From NCBI GenBank assembly GCA_003994795.1, contig AP018270.1, forward strand, positions 1-64,000: a stretch of DNA of 64,000 bases. The letters run 5' to 3'. Origin of the DNA: Cylindrospermum sp. NIES-4074. GTDB lineage: Bacteria; Cyanobacteriota; Cyanobacteriia; Cyanobacteriales; Nostocaceae. How positions within the stretch are numbered: the stretch's first letter is position 1; every line of letters starts with the position of its first letter. The notes beneath the pieces are model-generated. The model searched no databases. It was not told the origin of the DNA and saw only the letters and a list, made by a program, of their open reading frames with translations. A program made the position numbers and the translations under genes. Positions 15,901 through 23,593 of the stretch are shown piece after piece.

Positions 15901-16980
15901 CAAGAAATAACTAAAGCCAACAATTTACAAATCATCCAAATCACAGGATTAGGACAAGTTTCTAAAAATCGTTCTTCCTACTGTCAGCAAAGGGTGAATT
16001 CATTGCGACAAGAATTATTATCTCGTCACAGTGATATTAAATTTATCGACTTTGTAAAATGCTGTCAAACTGAAGATGGAGGTTGGTTTAGAGACAGTCG
16101 CGGTTCTAATGATTTCCAGGAAATTACGGCTTTAGCAACTTTTGGAATTCCATATCAAAATATTGGTTACTTAGAAGCCCTGTATTTAACCTTGAGACCT
16201 AATAGATATTTCCCTAGATTAAATATAAATTTGTCTGTTATTGACGATTCAAATTCATTCTCAGAGATATCTAATGATAATAGGTTAGACAATTATATAA
16301 CAGCACAGGAGCAAGAGTTACAAAATTTTATCAACTGGGCAACTCAAGCAGAAATTACTCAAGCTATTGGCAGGTTAAGAGTACAGAATCGCCCTGAAGA
16401 AAAACTTTATTTTTATTTCTGTGCCGATTATGATTTGAGTTTTTTGGGATATGAAGTCAAATGCATACAAGCAGCAGAGATAGCGATTGAAGCTGGTTCT
16501 AAAGACGAGCAATCTTGGTGGAAGATTGAAACCGCAGTCAAAGAACTTTGGTCTCGAGGACAAAAGATTACTCAACCAGTTATAGCCGAAACTTCTGGTA
16601 TCAGTCAGGGTTATATTTCCAAATTAGCAACAGAATTTGGAGGTGGTTGGAAACAATGGTTAAAAATATTCCTTTCACTATTAAATACTAATAATAACAA
16701 AAGGAATATTTTTGAAGATATAAATGATGATTTGAAAAAAGAAGCTGAAGCGATCGCCGTAGATTTTATGCCGGGGTGTTTAGAGTTAAAATCGAATGAG
16801 AAATTGCTAATAGAACTATTTGCACTAGATAAGCATTTAGATAAAAAGTTTTGGCAGTATATTTTAACTAAAATGTCGCTTAAAGTGCAGTCTAAGATTA
16901 TTACTTCTTTAATTTCAATGTTGCCTAAAGTTTGGTATCAGGAATTGATGGATTTTAATACAGCATTTTCAGGTAAATGA
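12913..16980 (+). CDS. plasmid replication protein, CyRepA1-like primase/helicase
   Basis: 1355 residues, typical of the large replication proteins of cyanobacterial plasmids. N-terminus: a CHC2-like zinc finger (NPCPVCGNHHGCAI, then IECLR). Residues about 220-345: DUF3854/Toprim-like domain (VVILCEGALKSLL, acidic LMPDAG). Residues about 480-555 are an insertion made of a translated dispersed repeat and heptamer repeats. Residues 634-641 (SPTGTFKS) mark a helicase P-loop in which the Gly before Lys is replaced by Phe. Later segments (GVFWDEAM; ITQAIGRLRVQNRP) look like helicase motifs II and VI. An HTH lies near residue 1215-1240. It should initiate replication at the upstream repeats. The P-loop change may impair ATP use. 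Confidence 0.85.
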   Translation: MKRQYTTKRNPCPVCGNHHGCAIRPDNLIECLRSFSQNDAPAGYRFIKPLRNDMGGLFVLDDKSGQIQGERLYSPQNRADSGQTKKGLSIEERDRQNRLLLDSTVSSLSTQHFSHLQSQRNLSTQEINWLKDLGWVRSWEPGAYSPAGVTSALAGVSPEGKLLGREGIAIAALDPNLHITGFQIATLRTQPKYIWLSGANQGGTGPQLPNGELPLFCWKHPTAKKIKVVILCEGALKSLLTAMFLWRSGQTDIAVIGTAGAARYGEKTLREYLKRLRPQEIRLMPDAGAVLNPHIAKANEDTLQQCRKWRYHLSVGNWGQLETKEQLDIDELLAESRQNEIKLISTAAYLNRCHIHHQIRQVLKQGSFHLAGDKLIELQPSTDSTENLDLIHQYAKGIEYCRKGGYQVVVNWHNEITTPENFFAQCAEPIQKSLAAVDREWGMLYKLKLWFGRMVERYRPKKGFGQQNSVSSRGLNTDHESLRGVKPCGHSCANLGSVPEASAIDNREAGVQGAGCRGAESREQRVGSKGAGKQGSRGAGCRVQGEREFCTEAGIITNQPGLISQPDEKKLLSEQRQNSCLPIAPCKVIEYKPGKFPKCGDLQHPPKIIFKKGQRLQVYAEAIAAGWKHILDQSPTGTFKSHDTGTAKPEPLGVGKLWYFTNHARNVTTETIERNYEYLDVRNSGMVWDTTPNGKPYLRWPKNGETPDTQGNCYRSQIFNVLRSKNLDSIEGAENPICATCHLLEACRGITGPGFGHRYLRQETFKCDRIRAHPDSAPSTNDFDWSTSGVFWDEAMQTVQPVNTITANLRDIDRVIAELMTNSPELNMQLQPMWTILRQCITGEIQQPYYGWNDAGVREILGQSPSNLDEILTEAMEVLQPDLLPLFNSTSKYGVDLGDLPKKMRKQFGNPISELVEKIQVEIVVNWFIPFLQIWGGRLPGAIRIEHGQLSITTRNSRHGAIAKSAKWNVYLDATTKPEYIAWWFDIDPQEILTVEQEITKANNLQIIQITGLGQVSKNRSSYCQQRVNSLRQELLSRHSDIKFIDFVKCCQTEDGGWFRDSRGSNDFQEITALATFGIPYQNIGYLEALYLTLRPNRYFPRLNINLSVIDDSNSFSEISNDNRLDNYITAQEQELQNFINWATQAEITQAIGRLRVQNRPEEKLYFYFCADYDLSFLGYEVKCIQAAEIAIEAGSKDEQSWWKIETAVKELWSRGQKITQPVIAETSGISQGYISKLATEFGGGWKQWLKIFLSLLNTNNNKRNIFEDINDDLKKEAEAIAVDFMPGCLELKSNEKLLIELFALDKHLDKKFWQYILTKMSLKVQSKIITSLISMLPKVWYQELMDFNTAFSGK
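14353..14425 (+). repeat. small dispersed GC-rich repeat inserted in frame in rep
   Basis: Second copy of the repeat at 2886-2955, sharing GTAAAGCCCTGCGGGCATAG. It is translated as LRGVKPCGHSCA and VPEASAI, in the same frame as in the other gene, and adds about 25 residues to the replication protein without breaking it. Confidence 0.8.
14431..14551 (+). repeat. heptameric short tandem repeats within rep
   Basis: About 120 bases of degenerate units GGGTGCA, GGGAGCA and GAGAGTA, the short tandemly repeated repetitive type common in Nostocales, usually intergenic. Here it is translated into a Gly/Arg/Gln/Ser-rich low-complexity stretch (for example GVQGAGCRGAESREQRVGSK). It directly follows the dispersed repeat. 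Confidence 0.85.
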
Positions 16981-17160
16981 AGTACACGGGTAGGGGCACA
17001 ACAGTGTTGTCTACGATAATCTGTACCTCACCAAGTTGCAATCTGCTGTATATCCTAAACTCTTGGCTGGTGTAGGTTCTAAACCTTGAAGTAAAATTAT
17101 TATTGGTCAAACTAAAAGACGGATGAACTAACAAAAACTCGGTCTCACCCTTAATAGTTT

Positions 17161-17487
17161 TCAGTCGGGTTTATTATAAATTTGACGCAACTCCTCAACG
17201 CTATTCATTGTTTCCAAAGCAACTAGAATTGCTCTCAATTCTTCGACATCTTGGATTTGAGAAATTTCTGGTAATATTGCTAATCCCTCACCCTTAAATT
17301 TCAGTTTCAATCCCAGTTGAATCCCTTCTAATAGCCCTTTTCTGATACCACTTCGCTCAATACTGGTAATATATGGCATTCTCTTTTCCTCCTCGTACTG
17401 ACTTAATTCTTGCTCAAACTCCTGTTGTAACTCCACTGGTAAGCTCATTATCCAATCAATAAAACTAAAAAGATTGATGATATCCTC
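17161..17487 (-). pseudogene. C-terminal fragment of an Rpn-like PD-(D/E)XK nuclease/transposase-associated gene
   Basis: The frame is readable from just after the stop at 17488-17490: EDIINLFSFIDWIMSLPVEL, then MPYITSIERSGIRKGLLEGI. This matches the C-terminal half of recombination-promoting (Rpn/PDDEXK_2) proteins, where a region-LFRFIDWLM-LP and MPYVTSIER are typical. The nuclease core is missing. An ATG at 17448 gives 95 residues, but the similarity begins earlier, so this is a remnant rather than a small gene. Confidence 0.6.
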
Positions 17488-17817
17488 TTAATCTCCTAAC
17501 TCTTCTCTATTGTTAGGGATTTCTATACTTCGATTATACTCTAGCAATGCTATCATTTTAAACTTTTCTATCTCTGCTTGTGTTAATTGGTTTGTAGTAA
17601 CTTGAAACTGAGCATGATTTGTTTTTCTAAAAGCATTTAAAGCAACTTCGTTTTCAGAATACAGATTTTGCTTTCTTTTCAAGATTAAAATTTGCTCCTC
17701 TGTAACTGTAAGTTGCAGGGAAGCAGTAAATTCATCTGATTGGTAAATCCTTATTTCTCCATCTTCACTATGACTTGAACGAAAAAATGAGCCAAATTGT
17801 GAACCATAAAACGAGCC
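17488..17817 (-). CDS. short open frame of unknown function upstream of the Rpn fragment
   Basis: Same frame as the Rpn fragment, separated by a single TAA (17488-17490). The frame is open from 17817; the first ATG is at 17682 (64 residues). It reads plausibly (EIRIYQSDEFTASLQLTVTE, then QAEIEKFKMIALLEYNRSIE). It may be part of the same broken gene or a separate remnant cut by the adjacent IS. The stretch around 17770-17820 resembles sequence at 26790-26830. Confidence 0.35.
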   Translation of the reverse strand, partial: GSFYGSQFGSFFRSSHSEDGEIRIYQSDEFTASLQLTVTEEQILILKRKQNLYSENEVALNAFRKTNHAQFQVTTNQLTQAEIEKFKMIALLEYNRSIEIPNNREELGD

Positions 17818-17881
17818 CTAAGTAACGGCAAAATAAGCTTTGCGACCAATAGAGAAATAAAACCTAGTGTGGTAAAACTTA

Positions 17882-19460
17882 CTAGAGAAGACGACTCTCT
17901 AAATTAGCCAAGTAACCCTTGGGGTCTCTGCGAAATCGATATTGTTCAATTCTGGCTTTATGGTGTTTTTTCAGTTGAGAGCGTAATTCGAGCCAAGTAT
18001 GAATATCAACTTGTGCTAAATCAGATGCGGTAAAAGAATGAAGTTTAGTAGCGATTGCACAGGCAAGTTTGACAGAACCACGAATAACGAGGGATGAGGG
18101 GGCAACTTTACGACCAGTACAACGACGTTGATGATGACGTAGCATACCAAAAGCATGTTCTAAGTCATTATTAGTTCTGGGAAAATCTTCAATTTCATAA
18201 CAATGAAAAAGTCCAGACCAGTAGTTATGAGTGGTTTTTATAAAGTTATCGATTGCGGTACTAAGTGTACCAGCCTTCTGCAATTGAGAGGACATTTCTG
18301 TTAATAGTTCCTGATAGCTTTGTTTAACTCCAGCAGCATCAAGACCTATTTTATTATTGAGAATGCTACTAGCTTTATCAACCCATTCATATGCAACCAT
18401 AACAGGTGCAAATAAAGATGCAGTCGCAGATAATCCTTTGGCTAGAAGGTGTTTTAGGTTAACTAAAGGTGGTGGTAAAGCACTTTTTTTTCCATTCGTT
18501 CTAAACTTTGCTCTATTAGCGTCAAATTTTCTTGTAACTTTAACCCAGATGCCTCTAATGGTGGATGACCATCATTGGTTATAGAACTACGCACTGCCGA
18601 GCAATAATCTTCAATAATAGTCCCCAAATCCTTATCTTCATTGACAACACTACGTTCAATGTCTCGTAATCCTCTTACTTTTTTTTCAATTCCTTTTTTG
18701 CATGTCTATCCGCCTCATATATGGGTTTAATTGCTTCTTTCAGGTAATGGTAATGACACAAACCGTGAGCAATTCCAGGTAATGCTAACCCAACAGCTTT
18801 GCGAATTGATTGTTGCCCATCACTAACAACTCCATTAATTGGTACATTTAGGGTATTAGTTACTTCTAATAATAACGCCACTAAATCTTCGTTTCTTGAT
18901 GATAATAAGGGTTTAGCTAGTAAAATTTCTCCTGATAAGCAATCTCGAATTACCCATAATACTTCATGTCCAATTTCTGGCTGCATTCCATCGATCGCTA
19001 ATATCACCCGTCCTTGATTAGCCACTATTGCTTTTAACCTTTTATGATCTTTTAGCCATAAAGAAAGTAATTCGTCATATCTGTCAATTAGGTGCGTGAC
19101 CGTTCGTTGACTTATACATATACCCTTTAATTCAAGGTGAGTGTGTATTTGGGGAACACTTCTATGTTCCTGGTATCGTAACGCTCCTATATAAGCAATC
19201 ACATCCAAACCAAATTCGCTCTGTGGTAGAGCGAGTGACCCTTCTTGCTCTGGCCGATATGCTTTTTTATACCGCAGACATAACTTATTTTGACATCGAC
19301 GAATTTTTAGCTGTAGTTCTACTACCCCATTTAACGTTCTTATATGTCGAGGATTATTGTATTCATTCCACATTGCTTGACCGCACGAAGGGCATTTTTT
19401 TTGAATACAATCGAGTACTTCAAACGATGTTGCCTCTGGTTTTAGACTTTTTCTTACCAA
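17882..19460 (-). pseudogene. MULE-like DDE transposase broken by two homopolymer shifts
   Basis: Frame 1 (19460-18675, TTG start) gives 261 residues: a zinc-ribbon-like CPSCGQ, later RCQNKLCLRY, and the catalytic Asp in VILAIDGMQPEIGHEVLWVI, then VSDGQQSIRKA. It ends KELKKK at an A-run of eight where the copy at 53.4 kb has nine and reads on (KKKVRGLRDIERS). A second shift at another A8 run (about 18484-18491) leads into the last frame, 18400-17882, with DFPRTNNDLEHAFGMLRHHQ. Either two frameshifting events or decay. I treat it as a pseudogene; transcript slippage is an alternative. Confidence 0.75.
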
Positions 19461-19628
19461 GTTTTTGCACCATTATTTCACTACAAGGTCAAGATTACAG
19501 GATTTCCACTCTTCTCTAGTAAGTTTTGCCACGCTAGCTTTTTCTTACCAAGTTTTTGCACCATTATTTCACTACAAGGTCAAGATTACAGGATTTCCAC
19601 TCTTCTCTAGTAAGTTTTGCCACGCTAG
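19447..19628. repeat. 91-base tandem duplication of the IS right end
   Basis: 19447-19537 and 19538-19628 are identical 91-base units that include the first bases of the transposase gene and the complete terminal inverted repeat. Confidence 0.9.
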
Positions 19629-19633
19629 GTTTT

Positions 19634-19883
19634 CTTTAATTGAATCTTGAAACGGATGCGTGTTTTGTTTAATTTGGAGAAGTTGTATCTTTCAACAACA
19701 GCGTTTTTTAGGAAGGTTTCATTTGAGTTGGGAACGATTGCTTGTAGCATATTGTTTTGGAAATCATATTATTTGCTCACTCCCAGATAAGCGTTAGCTT
19801 CCAACTAATAGCTACACGAATTTGTTCCCAAAATTGTGATTTCAATTTGAGTTTCCCAGTCTCAAGTTGTTCGTCAACTGCTG
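19634..19883. other. 250 bases between IS and parB, no gene seen
   Basis: Downstream of parB on the minus strand. I see no convincing hairpin terminator or reading frame. Confidence 0.5.
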
Positions 19884-21029
19884 TCAATTATTATTTTTTT
19901 CCTGAATTACTTCTTCAATCTCTGCCAACTTCTTGCGAAGGACTTCCTGAAACTCCATTAATTGCGAAACCTCAATTTTCTTCAGCGCTTCTCCAGAAAC
20001 TTTATACAAAGAGCGTGTTGCTGTAGTCACTGGTTTAGCTTGTTTTTCGATTTTTTCAGCGTCGGTACTTTGTGAAGCGATCGCCTCAGCTACTAGTTTT
20101 CTTGTTGCTAGTACAGAAAGTTTTTCTGCTAACACCTGTTGGGTGGTACTGATTCTAATTTCTTCTGCTTGAGATTCTGGTACTCCCAAATTTTTCGCTG
20201 AAAGTTTTTGTAAGGCTATCGCATGAACACCTTTAAGACCAGAAGACCTAATTGCAGCTTTCAAGTCTTCGGCTAAAGAAAGCATAGGGAAAATATTGGC
20301 ATCAATAGAAGCGGGATTGAGTTGTAAATCTAAAAGTATGCTCAAAACTTCCACTTCTCGCTCATCTAAATCCAAAGCAGCTAAACCTTGTTGTTGTTCC
20401 TCTGGTGTTACCGTAATCAGTCCAACAACAGAATTCATTCGTTTTTGTGCATTCAACCGTCGCACTACCGTTGAGAGAATACGGGGAATATCCTGGGGTT
20501 CTAAACCAGTATTAGTTGCCAACTCCCGCACAATAGCTTCTGCTTTATCAAGAGGATTGAGGTCTTCCCGATGTAAGGATGTGATTAAAGCTTTGCGGTG
20601 TAAAGCATCAGGCTCAGGAATAATGACAGCTTGCAGGTTTTGCCAACCCAAGTTCTTAGCACTGCGCCAACGTCGTTCTCCATCAAAAATAACTAAGTTT
20701 TCCCGTTGAATTAAAATGATTGGCTCTAGTTGTCCATCTGATACCAGCGAACGAGACATAGACTCAATACTTTCTGACAAAAATGTCTGTCTCGGTTGCT
20801 CTGGGTTGGCTTGAATTTTGTCTAAAGGAATATATTGGATACCTGATTGTGACTGAAGTTGCGCTCTGAGTGTTTGTAGCTGTGCTTCTAACTCACTCGA
20901 CCCTTGAGAGCGAAGTTCTTCTATTTCGGCTTTGAGACGCTGAATTTCTGCCTCAGCTTCTGATAACTGTTGGGATTGCTTTGCACCTGAGAAATAGTTG
21001 GTGAGGTCAGGAGATTTGCGGGTGGTCAT
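19884..21029 (-). CDS. parB: ParB-family plasmid partition protein
   Basis: 381 residues. Residues about 20-65 form a coiled coil (SEAEAEIQRLKAEIEELRSQ). The ParB N-terminal CTP-binding/nuclease-like domain follows: IPLDKIQANPEQPRQTF, the box LEPIILIQ, and GERRWRSAKNLGW; then the HTH part beginning LNPLDKAEAIVREL. The C-terminal about 120 residues are helical and end in a Glu/Lys-rich tail. It binds a centromere and works with ParA to segregate the plasmid. It lies 220 bases downstream of parA on the same strand. An N-terminal coiled coil before the ParB box is less usual than a C-terminal dimer domain. Confidence 0.93.
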   Translation of the reverse strand: MTTRKSPDLTNYFSGAKQSQQLSEAEAEIQRLKAEIEELRSQGSSELEAQLQTLRAQLQSQSGIQYIPLDKIQANPEQPRQTFLSESIESMSRSLVSDGQLEPIILIQRENLVIFDGERRWRSAKNLGWQNLQAVIIPEPDALHRKALITSLHREDLNPLDKAEAIVRELATNTGLEPQDIPRILSTVVRRLNAQKRMNSVVGLITVTPEEQQQGLAALDLDEREVEVLSILLDLQLNPASIDANIFPMLSLAEDLKAAIRSSGLKGVHAIALQKLSAKNLGVPESQAEEIRISTTQQVLAEKLSVLATRKLVAEAIASQSTDAEKIEKQAKPVTTATRSLYKVSGEALKKIEVSQLMEFQEVLRKKLAEIEEVIQEKNNN

Positions 21030-21249
21030 AAGTTATACTGTTTCACTTTAAGGTTGATACAAATAGGCAGCATGGGTGCAGGGTTCAGGGGGAAAGAATT
21101 AAAAAGCAATCATTTGTATCACCCTTTTTGTGAAATGGTATTAGCACAGATTTAATTTGCACATTGAGACAGACTACTAGCAGGGTACTAGGGGATGGTA
21201 TGGTTTTAACCAAAATGAAACTGATGCAACTTTTAGGTGAAACAGCTTA
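21030..21249. other. parA-parB spacer
   Basis: 220 bases, including a short heptamer-like stretch (GGGTGCAGGGTTCAGGGGG at about 21074) similar to the tandem repeats at 14.4 kb. It may hold a centromere site, but I see no clear iterons. Confidence 0.4.
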
Positions 21250-22062
21250 TTAAGCTTTGACTTTTTCTTTACTCTTGCTGCCAATTAAAGCGGCTAATTT
21301 TGATGCAATTTCTTTAAAGTCATCCTTTGCTTGATGACTGGGGCGGTGAATAGGCAATGGTAATCCTTGACCACTGGCGTTAACAAATTCAGCACTATCC
21401 CGAACTTCTGGAAAAGCATGGATATTCATCTGCTCTAACTGAGATGGTAATGCAGCCAACATTTGTCTATGTGCTGCACGTCGAGCATCGTATTGGTTGG
21501 GGACAAAGCCGAGAATTTCTGGTGTGGGTTTTAAGCGTAAGTGCTTGCAATGGTAGTAATACCATTCCAGTAAATGAGCTGCTCCTTGAATTGATTTTGG
21601 CTCTAACTGTACAGGGATAATTATGTGTGTACTCGCTGCCAATGCCATTAAAGGTAAGGGCCCAAGGGTAGCTGGACAATCAAAGATCATCAAATCATGT
21701 TCCAGAGGATAGTCAGTTAAGCGATCGCCTAATAAGTAAGCTCCTCGTTTGTGCAAAACCAGTTCATCTGCCGCTTGAGTGAGAACCATGCCACCCTGAC
21801 AGATGACTACTTTATCAGTATGTTCACTCCAGCAAGGGGTCAAAGGCCAATTACCATCAAAATCATCTTTGAGGACAGCAGCCAAAGTATGTTCTGGTTC
21901 TGGTTGATTTAAACCACAAAATAGTGTCAGTGATCCTTGCGGATCGAGATCAAATAGTGCTACGTTATACCTGCGTTTCGCCAGAGCGTAAGCTAGGTGA
22001 ACAGAAAGGGTAGTCTTACCACTCCCCCCCGCATTGCTTATTACAGCTAATCTAATTTGCAT
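21250..22062 (-). CDS. parA: ParA-family partition ATPase
   Basis: 270 residues, MinD/ParA fold. The deviant Walker A is at residues 9-18 (SNAGGSGKTT), Walker A' is FDLDPQGS, and the switch II/Walker B strand is LMIFDCPATLGPLPLMAL. No N-terminal DNA-binding extension, so it is the short (type Ib-like) form, in which ParB rather than ParA usually represses the operon. It drives segregation with the downstream ParB. The start is fixed by MQIRLAVISN, where the fold begins at once. The direct repeats at 22089-22128 just upstream are a likely operator or centromere. Confidence 0.95.
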   Translation of the reverse strand: MQIRLAVISNAGGSGKTTLSVHLAYALAKRRYNVALFDLDPQGSLTLFCGLNQPEPEHTLAAVLKDDFDGNWPLTPCWSEHTDKVVICQGGMVLTQAADELVLHKRGAYLLGDRLTDYPLEHDLMIFDCPATLGPLPLMALAASTHIIIPVQLEPKSIQGAAHLLEWYYYHCKHLRLKPTPEILGFVPNQYDARRAAHRQMLAALPSQLEQMNIHAFPEVRDSAEFVNASGQGLPLPIHRPSHQAKDDFKEIASKLAALIGSKSKEKVKA

Positions 22063-22088
22063 GACTATTTTTTTGATGTTATGTGAGT

Positions 22089-22128
22089 ATCATATATCGA
22101 ATTTTCCACATCATATATCAATATATGA
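22089..22128. promoter_or_regulatory. par operator/centromere candidate: direct and inverted ATCATATATC repeats
   Basis: ATCATATATC occurs at 22089-22098 and again at 22110-22119 (21-base spacing, two helical turns), followed by an inverted half-site ATATATGA at 22121-22128. The array starts 27 bases upstream of the parA start, the normal place for parS or the par operator of type Ib systems. Confidence 0.6.
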
Positions 22129-22396
22129 GAACTGACGGAATCTTGAGACAGGAATTTTCTCTGTTGCTGCAACTTGTAGACTATCGCTCAAATGTATCCG
22201 CTCAATAAGTCGGGGCGGACTACCTGAACAGAAATGATTTTGCGCCATTTGAGGTTTGTCGCTGAACGATTTACCCCGGATTATTGAGCGCTTACGCTCA
22301 AAGCTCAAATTATGGTTTTAAAAAATAACAGTCTCCACATTTATCGTTGAAGTCATAGCCTAGCACTGACAAGTGAAAACAATTATCTTCTCACAG

Positions 22397-22426
22397 GAAA
22401 AAAATACCTCTGGCAAAGGAGCCAGA
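22397..22426 (-). terminator. Rho-independent terminator after the 147-residue gene
   Basis: On the minus strand TCTGGC and GCCAGA pair around TCCTTT and are followed by GGTATTTTTTTCC. It separates the replication-accessory genes from parAB. Confidence 0.7.
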
Positions 22427-22436
22427 AGTAAGATGA

Positions 22437-22880
22437 CTAGAAAGGAATATGAGAAATATTAGTAGTCCGAGAATGCCCGTTGTTAGATGCTGTGGCTACA
22501 CCAGCACCAACTAGCTGTTGAGTATTTTCCTGTGGTGTTGGTTGAACAACAGGGGTAGCAGTTGGTGTATGAGTGCGATTGCCAGTGGTAGTGCAGATGA
22601 AGGTGCGGATAACCAAGGCAGTTTTCTTTTCCTTGTACCCTTTACCGCTATCCACTACGTTAATATCCAAATAGCCGATAGCGATACCAGTAGCGTTCAC
22701 TCCCGATTCAGCGATGGAAACTGCCGCTGCTCCCTTGGTTCTGTAAGGAATTGTGTCTTCCACTACTCCATCTTTTGAATAGAAGGAGAAAGCACATTCA
22801 CCATAGACAATCTTTATTCCTTGACTGTCAAACGCTTCATCAATAGTGAGCAGTCGAATAGTTTGGGTTGAGTTAATCAT
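22437..22880 (-). CDS. hypothetical plasmid protein
   Basis: 147 residues; no domain I recognise. Residues 1-100 look like a compact beta-rich fold (IRLLTIDEAFDSQGIKIVYG; ATGIAIGYLDINVVDS). The last 45 are low-complexity Thr/Pro/Gln and Ser/Asn-rich (TPTATPVVQPTPQEN). It lies between ssb and parA on the same strand, with a terminator right after it. Such placement suggests a plasmid maintenance role, but nothing in the sequence proves it. An SSB-like OB fold with an acidic tail is not supported because the tail is not acidic. Confidence 0.65.
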   Translation of the reverse strand: MINSTQTIRLLTIDEAFDSQGIKIVYGECAFSFYSKDGVVEDTIPYRTKGAAAVSIAESGVNATGIAIGYLDINVVDSGKGYKEKKTALVIRTFICTTTGNRTHTPTATPVVQPTPQENTQQLVGAGVATASNNGHSRTTNISHIPF

Positions 22881-22989
22881 GGTCTATCCTTGTGATTGAA
22901 CTGTAAATTTTTCATTACAACTGCGCTTTGCGCTTTCCAGCCAAAACATCCTACAGGCAAGTGCTATGCTGCGGGATGTATTTGGTTTT

Positions 22990-23373
22990 CTAGAAGTTGG
23001 AGTTAATTATTGAGTTTTGGTCATCACCAGTTTCATTAGAATCTTTGCGTTGAGCAGAACTGATGAGTTCCAGATTGCTGACACGAATTATTGGTTTTTG
23101 TCTGAGTTCGTCTGTGTTTTTATCTGTCCATCTATCGAAGATTATTTCACCGGTGATGCCAATAGTGGAACCTTTTTGAACCCAGTCTGCTGCTACTTGA
23201 GCAATATTTCCCCAAAGTTCTAAATCAAACCAGAGGGGAGACTCGCTTTTGTAGGGAGGTTTGACAGCGAGAGTCAAGGCTGTTTTCATCGCACCTGACT
23301 CGAAATAGCGGATTTCAGCTGGTTGACCAACGCGACCAACTAAATCAACTTTATTGATGTATTGCTGAGTCAT
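22990..23373 (-). CDS. ssb: single-stranded DNA-binding protein
   Basis: 127 residues with an OB fold: NKVDLVGRVGQPAEIRYFES, LTLAVKPP, PLWFDLELWGNIAQVAADWV, KGSTIGITGEIIFDRWTDK, and IIRVSNLELI. It is about the length of other cyanobacterial SSBs. The C-terminal tail is Asn/Asp-rich (NETGDDQNSIINSNF) and ends in Phe, but lacks the canonical DDxPF, so recruitment of partner proteins may differ. Plasmid copies of ssb protect ssDNA during replication or transfer. It is part of a minus-strand group with holA, holB and parAB. Confidence 0.93.
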   Translation of the reverse strand: MTQQYINKVDLVGRVGQPAEIRYFESGAMKTALTLAVKPPYKSESPLWFDLELWGNIAQVAADWVQKGSTIGITGEIIFDRWTDKNTDELRQKPIIRVSNLELISSAQRKDSNETGDDQNSIINSNF

Positions 23374-23551
23374 AATATTTTCCTTGGATACTCAATTTTT
23401 TTTCACTGTAATAGCGCGATAGCGCATTCCCAGTTATGCAACCAAATGAATGATTTGCTACAGGCTGATTTGAGGACTGGTATTGGAAACATCCCAGTAT
23501 CAAACCTGATTGCGCCTAGCGCACTGATTGCTTACGGCATTGGGCGCACGC

Positions 23552-23588
23552 AAAAAAATAACCCCAAATCTGCTTGAGACTTGAGGTT
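23552..23588 (-). terminator. probable terminator after the SAP-like gene
   Basis: On the minus strand AACCTCAA pairs with TTGGGGTT (one wobble) and is followed by ATTTTTTT. It lies just past the stop of the 286-residue gene. Confidence 0.55.
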
Positions 23589-23593
23589 TATAA

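Larger units (their letters stand above)
17859..19633 (-). mobile_element. MULE-type insertion sequence with frameshifted transposase
   Basis: Inverted termini are AAAACCTAGTGTGGTAAAAC on the left and AAAACCTAGCGTGGCAAAAC on the right (read inward), continuing into CTTACTAGAGAAG on both. The right terminus is present twice because of a 91-base tandem duplication (19447-19628). No clear target duplication flanks it. A partial copy, 53068-53911, lies in the opposite orientation. Confidence 0.8.

Noticed and set aside
19447-19628. Two 91-base direct repeats as a possible CRISPR
   Set aside because: Unit too long, no spacers, no cas genes, and it is the IS terminus duplicated.
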